The notes beneath the pieces are model-generated. The model was not told the DNA's origin. It was given only the letters and a program-made list of their open reading frames with translations, and made no database searches. Positions 8,576 through 17,157 of a stretch of 64,000 nucleotides of DNA are shown in pieces. A program made the translations under genes and the position numbers. How positions within the stretch are numbered: position 1 is the first letter of the stretch; each line of letters opens with the position of its first letter. The DNA lies in NCBI RefSeq assembly GCF_018326425.1, contig NZ_AP024601.1, forward strand, positions 2,902,001 to 2,966,000, in the 5' to 3' direction. The DNA is from Polycladomyces abyssicola (GTDB lineage: Bacteria > Bacillota > Bacilli > Thermoactinomycetales > JIR-001).

Positions 8576-8797
8576 AGCGTGTCTGGTGAATACTGCCCAA
8601 TTGCTTTCCCGGATCGCTCCACCTGCGTCCTGCAGGGAAGCTGGTCATGGCCGCTCCGATCCGGAGCGCAGACGCCGGCAAAGTACACTGCACTAGAGGA
8701 AGTTTCCCGCGTTCCAATCCTGCGCTTTCCGGGTCTTCGGTCGGCCGGGCTTAGGTCTTCACTCACCTCTCCCTCACGGATTTACCGGACACTCCCT
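8576..8797 (-). repeat. MITE-like dispersed repeat, copy A (full length)
   Basis: This roughly 222-bp stretch between the tetR-type and RND genes is the reverse complement of the repeat at 47610-47841. It starts AGCGTGTCTGGTGAATACTG and ends ACCGGACACTCCCT, so its ends are imperfect inverted repeats. Internal blocks shared with other copies include GCTCCACCTGCG and GGGCTTAGGTCTTC. It encodes nothing convincing. Confidence 0.75.
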
Positions 8798-8803
8798 CTT
8801 ATG

Positions 8804-9433
8804 TCATCCAAATACGGTTGTTCTCCCATCAGTTTTCACCAGACCAAACAACGTAATTTCCATTAACGGATCAATATGCTCCGGTGTAATCATGTTTTCG
8901 TTATCAAGTGCGCCGAACAATACACTGAAAAACATCCGCTCCGCCACCCGAGGGTCCACATCGCGCAGTTCCCCCCTGCGAACCCCCTCTTCGATCAAGT
9001 GGCGAAAGGAAACAAACATGTATTGCTCGTAAAGAGACATCACTTCTTCTGCTTCATTTGGAAAGATGACACGCAGATTGCGAGAGATGGTGGTATGGAA
9101 ATAGGTGATTTCCGGATGTTGCAGCGCCAGTACACACATCTCCTTCAAATATCGCGCCAGACGTTCGACAACAGACAAATCGGCGTCCAAAATATCCTTC
9201 GCACGCTCCTGCCATGCCTCCAACGTACGACGGATGAGTGTCAAAAACAAATCCCTCTTGTTACGGAAGTAATAATAGATCAGTCCGCGTCCCAGGCCTG
9301 CCACGCGGGCAATCTCCCCAATCTCGGCTCCGTGGTATCCCCGTGCGCGATATACTTTCAACGCGGCCTCCAGTATCTGCTGAATACGTCTTTCCCGTAT
9401 GGCCGCGTTTTGCTCGGGTCTTCGCGGCGACAT
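8804..9433 (-). CDS. TetR/AcrR-family transcriptional regulator
   Basis: The 209-residue protein has the TetR N-terminal helix-turn-helix (about 14-60: RIQQILEAALKVYRARGYHG, then IGEIARVAGLGRGLIYYYF) and an all-helical ligand-binding C-terminal half. ATG at 9433. It lies upstream of the RND exporter on the same strand, separated only by repeat copy A, so it probably represses itself and the exporter in response to an exported ligand. A matching palindrome lies just upstream of its start. The repeat between it and the exporter may uncouple or change read-through. Confidence 0.9.
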   Translation of the reverse strand: MSPRRPEQNAAIRERRIQQILEAALKVYRARGYHGAEIGEIARVAGLGRGLIYYYFRNKRDLFLTLIRRTLEAWQERAKDILDADLSVVERLARYLKEMCVLALQHPEITYFHTTISRNLRVIFPNEAEEVMSLYEQYMFVSFRHLIEEGVRRGELRDVDPRVAERMFFSVLFGALDNENMITPEHIDPLMEITLFGLVKTDGRTTVFG

Positions 9434-9456
9434 GGCTTCACCTCTTTCTTTTAGAC

Positions 9457-9470
9457 TGACACTTATGTCA
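9457..9470. promoter_or_regulatory. Palindromic operator upstream of tetR-type gene
   Basis: TGACA-CTTA-TGTCA, an inverted repeat of 5-bp half-sites, lies 24 bp before the regulator's start. Its size and position fit a TetR-family self-repression site. Binding is inferred. Confidence 0.55.
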
Positions 9471-9550
9471 ATTTCATTTTATTTCCGTTTATACCAGTGA
9501 GTCAATTAAAACAACTATGAGTATTTTGTGTCACCTTAGGACGATAAACG

Positions 9551-9581
9551 AAAAGAGAGGTTGCTGATCCACTCAGCAACC
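9551..9581 (-). terminator. Possible intrinsic terminator (minus strand)
   Basis: GGTTGCTGA (9559-9567) and TCAGCAACC (9573-9581) form a 9-bp stem followed on the minus strand by a TCTCTTTT tract. No intact minus-strand gene lies just upstream, so it may be left over from a lost gene. Confidence 0.4.
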
Positions 9582-9672
9582 CCGGAAATGCGAAACACAT
9601 GCGCATAAGACGACGTTGTATGGAATATGATTCTCGATATTGGCAGGTGTACCCGATGGAGATGAGAATAGT

Positions 9673-9927
9673 ATGATTCGATATGTAAGAGGAAATATAT
9701 TGGAAGCGGATGTGGAAGCATTGGTGAATCCCGTCAACTGTGTCGGCACGATGGGAAAAGGATTGGCCTTCGCATTCAAAGAGTCGTATCCGGCCAATTT
9801 CGCTGTGTATGTTTTGGCTTGTCAAGCCGGCAAAATAAAACCGGGTTCGGTGTACCCGGTTTTTGAACGAGGAAAATGGATCATGAACTTCGATGTCGAT
9901 GTTGATGTATACGAACCCCATGTTTAA
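9673..9927 (+). pseudogene. Truncated macrodomain (DarG-like) gene fragment
   Basis: The 84 residues open MIRYVRGNILEADVEALVNP, then VNCVGTMGKGLAFAFKESYP and ACQAGKIKPGSVYPV. This is the ADP-ribose-binding N-terminus of macrodomain proteins of the DarG type, antitoxins that remove ADP-ribose from DNA. Intact macrodomains need about 150 residues and DarG about 350. Here the frame degenerates into DVDVDVYEPHV and stops, so most of the fold is missing. ATG at 9673 is chosen over the upstream in-frame ATG because GGAGATGAG precedes it and family members start MIxYxxGN. No DarT toxin lies nearby. Probably a relic. Confidence 0.75.
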
Positions 9928-10445
9928 CAGGTGCCGGGCGGATTGCTCAGGGAAGGCTCCTCCTCCCGCCAGCGGATGAAACGCGCTGGATTGCCCGCGA
10001 CAAACGCTCCCGCCGGCACATCCTTCGTTACGACCGAGCCGGCACCGACCACCGCCCGATCTCCGATCCGCACCCCCGGCAGGATGGTGGTGTTGGCGCC
10101 GATCATCACATGATTACCGATCTCTACATCGCCGATCCGATACTCCTCTACCAGATATTCATGTGTCAACAGGGTCGTGTTGTAGCCGATGATCGTGTTG
10201 TTGCCGATACGAATCCGCTCAGGAAACAGGACATCCACCACCACTTTGAGTGCCAAGGCGGTTTTGTCACCGATTCGTATCCCCAAGAACGTTCGGTATA
10301 CCCAGTTTTTGAAACCCAGGTGCGGATTGTATCGGTTCAATTCCCCGATGACCACATTGCGCAATACCTTCCAAAAGGAAACCGTCCGGTATAGCTGCCA
10401 CAAAGCATTGCTACCCTCGACGGGGAAACGTTCCGTACGCCGCAT
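9924..10445 (-). CDS. yvoF: Left-handed beta-helix acyltransferase, YvoF-like
   Basis: The 173-residue protein has hexapeptide repeats characteristic of LbH acetyltransferases (IRIGDKTALALKV, IGNNTIIGYNTTLLTHE, VEIGNHVMIGANTTILPGVR, VVGAGSVVTKDV, ending FVAGNPARFIR). It probably acetylates a sugar or similar acceptor; the substrate is unknown. It is the last gene of the hprK-lgt-ppaX cluster, as yvoF is in B. subtilis. ATG at 10445 is preferred because an AAGGGGGG tract precedes it; a TTG at 10466 is possible but lacks a ribosome site. Repeat copy E separates it from ppaX. Confidence 0.85.
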   Translation of the reverse strand: MRRTERFPVEGSNALWQLYRTVSFWKVLRNVVIGELNRYNPHLGFKNWVYRTFLGIRIGDKTALALKVVVDVLFPERIRIGNNTIIGYNTTLLTHEYLVEEYRIGDVEIGNHVMIGANTTILPGVRIGDRAVVGAGSVVTKDVPAGAFVAGNPARFIRWREEEPSLSNPPGTC

Positions 10446-10537
10446 ATTCGCCCCCCTTTTGCCCAAGTCCTATATAAAGCCACTCTCTCCCGCTTTCGCT
10501 TCGATCAGAGAGTGTGCCATTTCCACCAGCACCCGCA

Positions 10538-10597
10538 GGGTGTGTCTGGTGTGACTACTGTTCAATTGCTTTTCCGGTTCGCTCCACCTGCGCCCTC
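10538..10597 (-). repeat. MITE-like dispersed repeat, copy E (one end only)
   Basis: GTGTCTGGTGTGACTACTG followed by CAATTGCTTTTCCGG and CGCTCCACCTGCG matches the first 60 bp of copy A in the same orientation. The rest is missing. It lies between ppaX and yvoF, ending about 13 bp from the ppaX stop. Confidence 0.65.
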
Positions 10598-10610
10598 AAA
10601 GAAATCAAGA

Positions 10611-11273
10611 TCAGGATGTACCCTTCGAACCAAGCCCGGCCAAATCCAACAAATCCTCCGGCGAATCCAGCACGTAATCCGGTTCCAATGCCTTCAATTC
10701 CACCGGATCATGCTTACTCCAACCCACCAGTGCAGAAGCCACTCCGGCTCGTTTACCCGCCATCAGGTCGTATTTACTGTCTCCGACCATCAATGTTTGA
10801 TCCGGCTTTCCGTGAAGTCGTTTCATCGCCGTCAGTACAGGGTCGGGGTGCGGCTTTGCCTTCTCTGTCTCACCAAAACAAATCATGGTTTGCATCAGTT
10901 TTTCCACACCCAGCAACCGCAATCCCATCTCTGCCGTCTTGCGCTGTTTGTTGGTGACGACTCCCATTTTCACACCTGCTTCAGCCAGACGATGCAGTAC
11001 CTCCACCACACCGGGAAATGCACTCGCATACTCGTCGTGGTGTTGGATATTGTGTTCTCGATAGGTCTGTACCATCACCTCGGCTTGATCCGGGTCAAAT
11101 CGACGCATCTGATCGAGAAGCGGCTCCCCCATGTACCGGATTACGTCTTCACGGGTGTATTTCCCCGGGCAATGCCGTTCCAACGTGTGCATAAACGAAG
11201 CGAGAATCAGCTCGTGTGTGTCGATCAACGTGCCATCCAGGTCGAACAACATGACGGTATACTGTTTGGACAC
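10611..11273 (-). CDS. ppaX: Pyrophosphatase PpaX (HAD superfamily)
   Basis: PpaX hydrolyses the pyrophosphate released when HprK/P dephosphorylates HPr-Ser-P, driving that reaction. The 220-residue HAD protein has motif I FDLDGTLID near the N-terminus, a helical cap, motif II VVTNK and motif III/IV KPHPDPV...VGDSKYD. GTG at 11273 is chosen because the AAAGGGGG ribosome site is 9 nt upstream; ATG at 11282 touches that site. Order lgt-ppaX-yvoF and proximity to hprK match B. subtilis, where the protein has 216 residues. An intrinsic terminator separates it from lgt. Confidence 0.9.
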   Translation of the reverse strand: MSKQYTVMLFDLDGTLIDTHELILASFMHTLERHCPGKYTREDVIRYMGEPLLDQMRRFDPDQAEVMVQTYREHNIQHHDEYASAFPGVVEVLHRLAEAGVKMGVVTNKQRKTAEMGLRLLGVEKLMQTMICFGETEKAKPHPDPVLTAMKRLHGKPDQTLMVGDSKYDLMAGKRAGVASALVGWSKHDPVELKALEPDYVLDSPEDLLDLAGLGSKGTS

Positions 11274-11292
11274 CCGGTTCATCCCCCTTTGT

Positions 11293-11321
11293 AAAAAAGA
11301 CTCGCTCCGCCTGGAGCGAGT
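11293..11321 (-). terminator. Intrinsic terminator/attenuator between lgt and ppaX
   Basis: On the minus strand ACTCGCTCC-AGGC-GGAGCGAGT is followed by CTTTTTT, immediately before the ppaX ribosome site. It should cut much of the lgt read-through into ppaX. Confidence 0.8.
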
Positions 11322-11391
11322 GAGACTGTAATCAAAAACATTGCGGATCAGCCGTATACCTGATCGATTTCTCCGTGGCATGAATCGCAAA

Positions 11392-12315
11392 TCACTCTGC
11401 CCGGCTGACGGATGCGTCGCTGATCTCCGTCTTCGAAAGATACTGTTCCGTATTCCCCCGCATCCGCCGAACGACGATCAGCAGGACACCGACCACCATC
11501 AACGTAACGCTGACCAACTGAGCGATGCGGATGTTGCCGTCCATCATCATTCCCGGTGTGAACTTCACCGTCATCGGGGACCAAAGCACATTGAGCAGGT
11601 GAGCCAGCCAGTCCGGTCCATTGAACGTCAGGCTGTCCGTACGCAGTCCCTCGATGAAGAAACGGCCCATCGAATACCAAATCAGATAGCTGAAAAAGAC
11701 TTCGCCGCGCCGCGGATTCCATCTCTGAAGCAAGAATAGCAGAAGAAAACCGACGAAATCCCAGATCGATTCATATAAAAATGTCGGATGATAATAGACG
11801 CCTTGAATGTTCATCTGCTGGATGATCCAGTCAGGCAAGTGCAGGCTCTGCAAAAATGCGAGACTGACCGGCGAGCCGTGCGCCTCCTGGTTGATGAAAT
11901 TGCCCCACCTGCCGATCGCTTGTCCCAAAATGATGCTGGGTGCCACGATATCGGCAAGATGGAGATAGCGAACCGCCTTTTTTTTCACGAAGAAATAACC
12001 GGCGATCAATGCACCGATCAATCCGCCATGAATGGCCAACCCGCCTTTCCACACGGCGATGATGTCAGCGGGGTGCAGGGAGTAATACTCCCATTCAAAC
12101 AGCACGTAATACAGACGCGCACCGACGATCGCGGAAGGTATCACCCAGATCATCATATCCAGGAACAGTTCGCTGTCCAATCCGTGCCGTCTCCCCTCCC
12201 GAATGGCCAACCACAGTCCGATCAGGGCAGCTGTGCCCATAATGATACCGTACCAGTGGACTTGCAAAGGGCCGAGGGAAAAGGCGACCGGATCGATGAC
12301 CATGGCCAAGTGCAT
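11392..12315 (-). CDS. lgt: Prolipoprotein diacylglyceryl transferase
   Basis: Lgt moves diacylglycerol from phosphatidylglycerol to the lipobox cysteine of prolipoproteins in the membrane. The 307-residue multi-pass protein carries the Lgt signature [13 protein letters not shown], the essential-His segment GGLAIHGG, and the late motif YPTFLYES-like [12 protein letters not shown] at 12315 is preferred: it yields the usual short N-terminus ([12 protein letters not shown]), with AAGGGAG 12 nt upstream. The upstream in-frame ATGs add a charged stretch atypical of the family. B. subtilis Lgt has 269 residues; this one has a longer C-terminal tail. Confidence 0.94.
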   Translation of the reverse strand: MHLAMVIDPVAFSLGPLQVHWYGIIMGTAALIGLWLAIREGRRHGLDSELFLDMMIWVIPSAIVGARLYYVLFEWEYYSLHPADIIAVWKGGLAIHGGLIGALIAGYFFVKKKAVRYLHLADIVAPSIILGQAIGRWGNFINQEAHGSPVSLAFLQSLHLPDWIIQQMNIQGVYYHPTFLYESIWDFVGFLLLFLLQRWNPRRGEVFFSYLIWYSMGRFFIEGLRTDSLTFNGPDWLAHLLNVLWSPMTVKFTPGMMMDGNIRIAQLVSVTLMVVGVLLIVVRRMRGNTEQYLSKTEISDASVSRAE

Positions 12316-12457
12316 GTGTGTGTCGCGCTCCCTTCTCAGTAACGTATCTGTTTTTCGGTTGGATCTCGTTGACGATACAATGATCGTCTCGTCATCCGTC
12401 ATGTTTGCTTTTACCATTTTATCGTACTTCTACGACAAATGAAAATGAAAGGGTGGT

Positions 12458-12482
12458 AAAAAAAAGCGCCCACCGAGTGGGC
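12458..12482 (-). terminator. Intrinsic terminator after acyltransferase gene
   Basis: GCCCAC-TCG-GTGGGC followed by GC and eight T on the minus strand, downstream of the 12643-13674 gene and upstream of lgt. It makes lgt a likely separate unit. The remaining 12483-12642 sequence shows nothing else recognisable. Confidence 0.85.
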
Positions 12483-12642
12483 TGAGAATGCTGACAACTG
12501 TATCTGATGAGTCGGCTTCGAATGAATTCCTACTCTTTCCGAATCGGAGCTCGGCAAGGCTTGATCAGTCGCTCCTCCGGGAAATGTTGCGCGACAGGAA
12601 AACGGAGTCGAGTGGGCATGCATTCCGAACAGGCTTACACTT

Positions 12643-13674
12643 TCACTTCCCTTTCAGCAACTCGCCGTACGGCATCCGGCTGATCACCCACACCATCGTC
12701 CAAGACAGTCCCGTCACCGCCACCAGCATAAACGTAAACTCCTGCCAGGAAGCTTCCGGAAACAAATGCGGCGTCAAGCGGCTCAACAGGTTGAGCAAAA
12801 ATGGGTGGACGAGATACAACCCGTAGGAGTACCGGCCCAGTAGTGCGATCCAAGACCGTTTCCACCGTTCCCCCAACTGAAACCACAAGATTAATGAAGC
12901 GATGGAATAAATCGAGACGGTGAAGTTGTAAAAGCCGAATCGCCCGCGAAAAAAGCTCTCGGCCAACGTCAGGATGACCATTGATCCAAAGATGAGAGAG
13001 ACGCCCGTCGTCGACAATCGATCGATCATCCGCTTCAGCCGATCCACCCTTTGGCCCAACCACCCGCCCAGACAAAAGTAAAAGAGCCACGTCGGAAACA
13101 ACGAAATCGCGTTTTCCGTGTACTCCTCGCTCCACTCTGGACGACCGGCGCCGTCCCACCATGTCATCGCCTCCGACAGTGCATACACCATCAATGCCAA
13201 AGCCACCATGGTGAGACCGCCGAACCGGCGAAAGCCCCAGAACAGGACGGGCAGAATCAGGTAAAACTGCACCATCACAAACACGAAATAGAGGTGGTAG
13301 TAAGCGCGTCCCGTCAACAGCGCCATCACGAAATCCTCCACTGTATGCGGCGCCGTCTCCGGATGGAATGTCCATGCGTACGCAACATAAAATACGGACC
13401 AGATTAGATAGGGAACCAGAATGAAACGGGCGCGCTTTTTCATAAATCGTGCCATCGAAAATCCGGAGCCATAATACCGGTGAAACAAAAACAATCCCGA
13501 CAGGATGAAGAAAACGGGTACGCTAAACCTGCTGATCTGGTTGATCGCCAGGTAGATACCGCCGTCGGTAGTCGGCACCGTATCCCGCAAACTGAATGCA
13601 GTCACATGAATCAAAATGACCCCGAGGATGGCAACCCCTTTGATGAAATCCGCTTCCCGGATTCGTGTTTCCAT
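12643..13674 (-). CDS. Acyltransferase 3 family membrane protein
   Basis: These proteins acylate sugars or polymers at the membrane. The 343-residue protein has about ten hydrophobic segments, the N-terminal acyltransferase-3 motif ADFIKGVAILGVILIHVTAF with its conserved His, RFMKKRARFILVPYLIWSVF, and the C-terminal SYGLYLVHPFLL. The substrate is unknown; peptidoglycan, teichoic acid or exopolysaccharide are all possible. ATG at 13674 follows a GGGGG tract; an in-frame ATG at 13695 is also possible. It sits between hprK and lgt, which are directly adjacent in B. subtilis, so it looks like an insertion into a conserved cluster, with its own terminator. Confidence 0.85.
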   Translation of the reverse strand: METRIREADFIKGVAILGVILIHVTAFSLRDTVPTTDGGIYLAINQISRFSVPVFFILSGLFLFHRYYGSGFSMARFMKKRARFILVPYLIWSVFYVAYAWTFHPETAPHTVEDFVMALLTGRAYYHLYFVFVMVQFYLILPVLFWGFRRFGGLTMVALALMVYALSEAMTWWDGAGRPEWSEEYTENAISLFPTWLFYFCLGGWLGQRVDRLKRMIDRLSTTGVSLIFGSMVILTLAESFFRGRFGFYNFTVSIYSIASLILWFQLGERWKRSWIALLGRYSYGLYLVHPFLLNLLSRLTPHLFPEASWQEFTFMLVAVTGLSWTMVWVISRMPYGELLKGK

Positions 13675-13755
13675 GGTGTGAAAACCCCCATCCACCGAAA
13701 TTCCGGGCGCCTGTCTCTCAGGGTCTTTTTACCCTATACAGGGATGATGAAACGT

Positions 13756-14691
13756 CTAATCCAATTCATCGGCGTCTTCAATCGCTTGACCCAATTTTTG
13801 CGCAAATTGTTGGGCGGCGTTGTATCCCATCCGTTTCAACCGAAAATTCATTGCGGCCACTTCGACGATCACCGCCAAGTTACGCCCTGGTCGGACCGGT
13901 ACGGTCAGCTGCGGAAGCTCGGTGTCGATGATGCGGATTCGCTCTTCATCCAGCCCGAGACGGTCATATTGCCGGTTTTCCTGCCAGTTTTCCAGCTTTA
14001 TCGCGAGGGAGATCTTCTTGTATTCCCTGACCGCCCCCGCTCCGAACAACGTCATCACGTTGATGATGCCCAACCCGCGGATTTCCAGCAGGTGGCGAAT
14101 CAGTTCCGGCGCATGACCGACCAACTCATCCTCTTCAGTCTGCATGATTTCCACCGCATCGTCGGCCACCAGCCGGTGCCCCCGTTTGACCAGCTCCAAT
14201 GCGGTTTCGCTTTTACCGATCCCACTGTTGCCCATGATCAGGACACCCACCCCATACACGTCGACCAATACGCCGTGGACGGTGGTGGTGGGTGCCAGAC
14301 GCTTCTCCAGATAGTTGGTCACTTTGCTTCCAAATTTGGTGGTAGCCATGGATGTGCGCAACACCGGGATTCTTTTCTCTTTAGCCGCCTCCACTAATTC
14401 TTTGGGGGCACTCATATCCCGGGTGATACAAAAGCATGGAGTCGATTCGTGGCACAAGCGCCACAACCGATCCTTCCGTTCTTCCTCGGTGAGGCCGTTG
14501 ATGAACGTCAATTCGGTCTTCCCCAACAGCATCAACCGCTCAGCGGGATAATACGTGAAAAAACCGGCCAATTCCATTCCGGGTCGGTATAAATCGCTCA
14601 CCGTCAGCGTGCGCTCCAACCCCTCCCAACCGCAGATGACCTCCAAATTGAATTGCTGGACCAACTCTTTCACCGTAATCGTTTTGCCCAT
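13756..14691 (-). CDS. hprK: HPr kinase/phosphorylase
   Basis: HprK/P phosphorylates Ser46 of HPr in response to glycolytic intermediates and reverses this when phosphate is high, setting CcpA activity. The 311 residues include the Walker A loop GNSGIGKS (154-161), HG at 139-140, the catalytic acidic pair in VADDAV (about 175-180), and the family signature [16 protein letters not shown] (207-222). ATG at 14691 follows AGGGGAAAGTC and gives the family length (310 in B. subtilis). The window holds three CcpA-type operons (msmX, gnt, tre) with candidate cre sites that this enzyme would control. Confidence 0.96.
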   Translation of the reverse strand: MGKTITVKELVQQFNLEVICGWEGLERTLTVSDLYRPGMELAGFFTYYPAERLMLLGKTELTFINGLTEEERKDRLWRLCHESTPCFCITRDMSAPKELVEAAKEKRIPVLRTSMATTKFGSKVTNYLEKRLAPTTTVHGVLVDVYGVGVLIMGNSGIGKSETALELVKRGHRLVADDAVEIMQTEEDELVGHAPELIRHLLEIRGLGIINVMTLFGAGAVREYKKISLAIKLENWQENRQYDRLGLDEERIRIIDTELPQLTVPVRPGRNLAVIVEVAAMNFRLKRMGYNAAQQFAQKLGQAIEDADELD

Positions 14692-14804
14692 GACTTTCCC
14701 CTCTTTTCCACATTCCACGAACAAAAGCGGCCGGGATGATTTATCCATTTCCCGACACGTACGTTTTGTCAACAGTGTAGCACGTTCCCGATGTGGATGC
14801 CACC

Positions 14805-14849
14805 GGACGAAACAACAAGCCGCTTCCCATTTTGATTGGGAAACGGCTT
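14805..14849 (-). terminator. Probable terminator after msmX
   Basis: On the minus strand AAGCCGTTTCCCA pairs with TGGGAAGCGGCTT (one mismatch) and is followed by GTTGTTTCG. It separates msmX from hprK. Confidence 0.6.
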
Positions 14850-14938
14850 ATACACTTGTGGAAAATCGCTTCGAGAAAAACTTCTTTTAGAACAGGCGGG
14901 TGCATTGTTCGTTTTTTGGAACACTTTACGCCGTCAGA

Positions 14939-16048
14939 TTACAACACTGTCTGCTCTGTGTCTTTGTCAAAGATGTGCATTTTGTTCATGTCAAAGGCCA
15001 GTTCCACTTCGGCTCCCGGTGTAAAGTTCGTTCGCGGGTTGACGCGGGCGGTGACCCACTTGTCAGCGATGCCGCTCAGATAGAGGTACATTTCCGCCCC
15101 CATGTTCTCGGCCACTTCCACTTTGGCCCGGAAGGTACTGTCCGGGGAAGACTCCACAAACAGCGGCTCATCATGAATGTTTTCCGGACGGATGCCGAAC
15201 ACCACTTCTTTGCCGACATATCCCTTTTCACGCAACAGCTTGGCTTTGCCCTGTGGTACTTTCACCTGCAATCCTTGACTGCGGAAATAAACGTCTCCGG
15301 CTTCTTCGAACAACGCCCCATCAATGAAGTTCATCGCCGGCGATCCGATGAATCCCGCGACAAACATGTTGGCGGGGTTGCTGTAGATTTCCGAGGGCGT
15401 AGCCGCTTGCTGGATCACACCGTCCTTCATGACAACGATCCGGTCGCCCATCGTCATCGCCTCTGTTTGATCGTGGGTGACATAAATGACGGTGGTTTCC
15501 AAACGCTGATGCAGTTTGCTGATTTCCGTGCGCATCTGCACACGCAATTTGGCATCCAGGTTGGATAACGGCTCATCCATCAGGAATACCTGCGGTTCCC
15601 GAACGATGGCCCGTCCCAACGCCACCCGCTGGCGCTGACCGCCGGAGAGTGCCTTGGGCTTTCGGTCAAGCAAATGTTCGATGTCCAGAATCCGTGCCGC
15701 CTCTCGTACCCGCTTGTCGATCTCTTCTTTTTTGAACTTGCGCAGTTTCAATCCGAACGCCATGTTTTGATAGACGTTCATGTGCGGATACAAGGCGTAG
15801 CTTTGGAAAACCATCGCAATATCCCGATCCTTGGGTGGCACATCGTTGACCAAACGATCCCCTATGTACAGCTCTCCTTCAGAAATTTCCTCCAAGCCGG
15901 CGATCATCCGCAATGTAGTCGATTTTCCGCAACCGGATGGACCGACCAATACCAAAAATTCTTTGTCCTGAATGTCCAGATGGAAATCCTTTACGACCGT
16001 CACATCGCCAAACCGTTTATACACATGATTCAACCGGACCTGTGCCAT
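14939..16048 (-). CDS. msmX: Multi-sugar ABC transporter ATPase (MsmX/UgpC type)
   Basis: MsmX is a shared ATPase that energises several carbohydrate ABC importers. The 369-residue protein has Walker [11 protein letters not shown]-loop [12 protein letters not shown], signature [14 protein letters not shown], Walker [13 protein letters not shown] and the H-loop [13 protein letters not shown]-terminal TOBE/regulatory region contains [11 protein letters not shown] at 16048 follows GGAGGGG. The absence of permease genes nearby fits a stand-alone shared ATPase (B. subtilis MsmX, 365 residues). A cre-like site 16 bp upstream suggests catabolite control. Confidence 0.9.
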   Translation of the reverse strand: MAQVRLNHVYKRFGDVTVVKDFHLDIQDKEFLVLVGPSGCGKSTTLRMIAGLEEISEGELYIGDRLVNDVPPKDRDIAMVFQSYALYPHMNVYQNMAFGLKLRKFKKEEIDKRVREAARILDIEHLLDRKPKALSGGQRQRVALGRAIVREPQVFLMDEPLSNLDAKLRVQMRTEISKLHQRLETTVIYVTHDQTEAMTMGDRIVVMKDGVIQQAATPSEIYSNPANMFVAGFIGSPAMNFIDGALFEEAGDVYFRSQGLQVKVPQGKAKLLREKGYVGKEVVFGIRPENIHDEPLFVESSPDSTFRAKVEVAENMGAEMYLYLSGIADKWVTARVNPRTNFTPGAEVELAFDMNKMHIFDKDTEQTVL

Positions 16049-16063
16049 GTTCGTCCCCTCCGT

Positions 16064-16077
16064 TGAAAGCGCTGTCT
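16064..16077. promoter_or_regulatory. Candidate CcpA cre site upstream of msmX
   Basis: TGAAAGCGCTGTCT matches the cre consensus TGWAANCGNTNWCA at 13 of 14 positions. It lies between the msmX start and a TACAAT -10-like hexamer (16085-16090), a position where bound CcpA would block elongation. Confidence 0.6.
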
Positions 16078-16167
16078 TAATTAGATTGTAATGAAAGGAA
16101 CCGATCACAGGCCATGGTCAAACCGCACAAAATTCGTCGCTATTGTTTGAACAATCCGCCGAAAGGA

Positions 16168-17157
16168 TTACTCCTCATGCGCTTCTGTCGCCGTCAACAA
16201 CAAGACTGTATACATATATACCGCATCTTCGAAACGTCGGGCATCCAACCCAGTTTCCTGCTTCAATCTCTCCAACCGGTAGAGCAGCGTGTTCCGGTGT
16301 ACATACAGTGCTCGGGCTGTCTCGCTCAGATTCAAGTTGTGACGAAACAATGCCGTCAATGTCTCCCTGAGCTCCCCGTCCTCCCAAAACGGTGTTGGAG
16401 ATTGCATCAGCCACTGTCGGACGACATCATCCGGGATTTCCATCAATAACCGCTCCATCCGAGCATTCCAGGTGGCAATCACCGTCCGTTGGGGGTGGAA
16501 TCGCCGCCCCAGCCGCCAAGCCGTTCGGAGCTCCTTCACCGCAACCGGCAATTGATCGGGATGGAATAACGGCGGATGGATCACAACCGTCACCGTCTCT
16601 CCGATCTCGGCTGCAGCCACCTCAACCAATCCTTCTCCGGCCCGGTACAACTCCTCGGTCAATGTGTTTTCCTCTTCCGACTGGATGAGAGAAACCGGTA
16701 TCAGTACCAGTAACTCTCCCTCCCGTATCGGTACCAGCCAAGCCTGCTGTTCAAAATAGGATTCGAGAACAGCCAGCTCCGTCAGGGAGAAAGCCGCCTT
16801 CGTATGCACGACCAACAAGGGAACTCGTCCCTCCCAGTCCCGCTCCAACAGCTCAGTCGGCACGGGCGTATCCGGGTCACGTTGTGCGTCGTGCAACCAC
16901 TGTGCGACTCGTTCCGCAAATCCTTCCCTTTTGGCGGACGGTGCATTTTCGTGAGCCCATTCCGTCAACAACGCGGCGATCAGTAAACGCTCACGTTCTG
17001 TTAACGGAGCGGCGACCTCCAGCGACCACCTTTCGTGGCCGGGAATGGGGATGTATACATATTGGGAGTTTCGGTCTTTCCCCGTGCGCACGATGTGAAC
17101 CTCCGCCCCCAGCATCTGCCGGAGGCGAAGTGCCCATGACGCCCACTTTTGGTTCAT
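16168..17157 (-). CDS. PucR/CdaR-type transcriptional regulator
   Basis: The C-terminal 60 residues form a PucR-type helix-turn-helix: LTALFRHNLNLSETARALYV then HRNTLLYRLERLKQETGLD. The remainder (329 residues in total) looks like the sensor part of the CdaR/PucR group, which activates sugar-acid, purine or other catabolic genes. The ligand cannot be told from sequence. ATG at 17157 overlaps the yvlD stop (ATGA), so translation is probably coupled to yvlD, with AAAGGGA 8 nt upstream. It lies between yvlD and msmX. The divergent gluconate operon some 800 bp away lacks its own gntR, so control of gnt by this protein is a speculative possibility. Confidence 0.8.
   Translation of the reverse strand: MNQKWASWALRLRQMLGAEVHIVRTGKDRNSQYVYIPIPGHERWSLEVAAPLTERERLLIAALLTEWAHENAPSAKREGFAERVAQWLHDAQRDPDTPVPTELLERDWEGRVPLLVVHTKAAFSLTELAVLESYFEQQAWLVPIREGELLVLIPVSLIQSEEENTLTEELYRAGEGLVEVAAAEIGETVTVVIHPPLFHPDQLPVAVKELRTAWRLGRRFHPQRTVIATWNARMERLLMEIPDDVVRQWLMQSPTPFWEDGELRETLTALFRHNLNLSETARALYVHRNTLLYRLERLKQETGLDARRFEDAVYMYTVLLLTATEAHEE

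Noticed and set aside
8572-8766. Small minus-strand frames between the tetR-type and RND genes as a membrane-fusion adaptor
   Set aside because: The sequence is repeat copy A; the frames encode Arg/Ser-rich shadow peptides.
9502-9921. 139-residue minus-strand frame opposite the macrodomain fragment
   Set aside because: The plus strand matches a known domain; the minus frame is its shadow.
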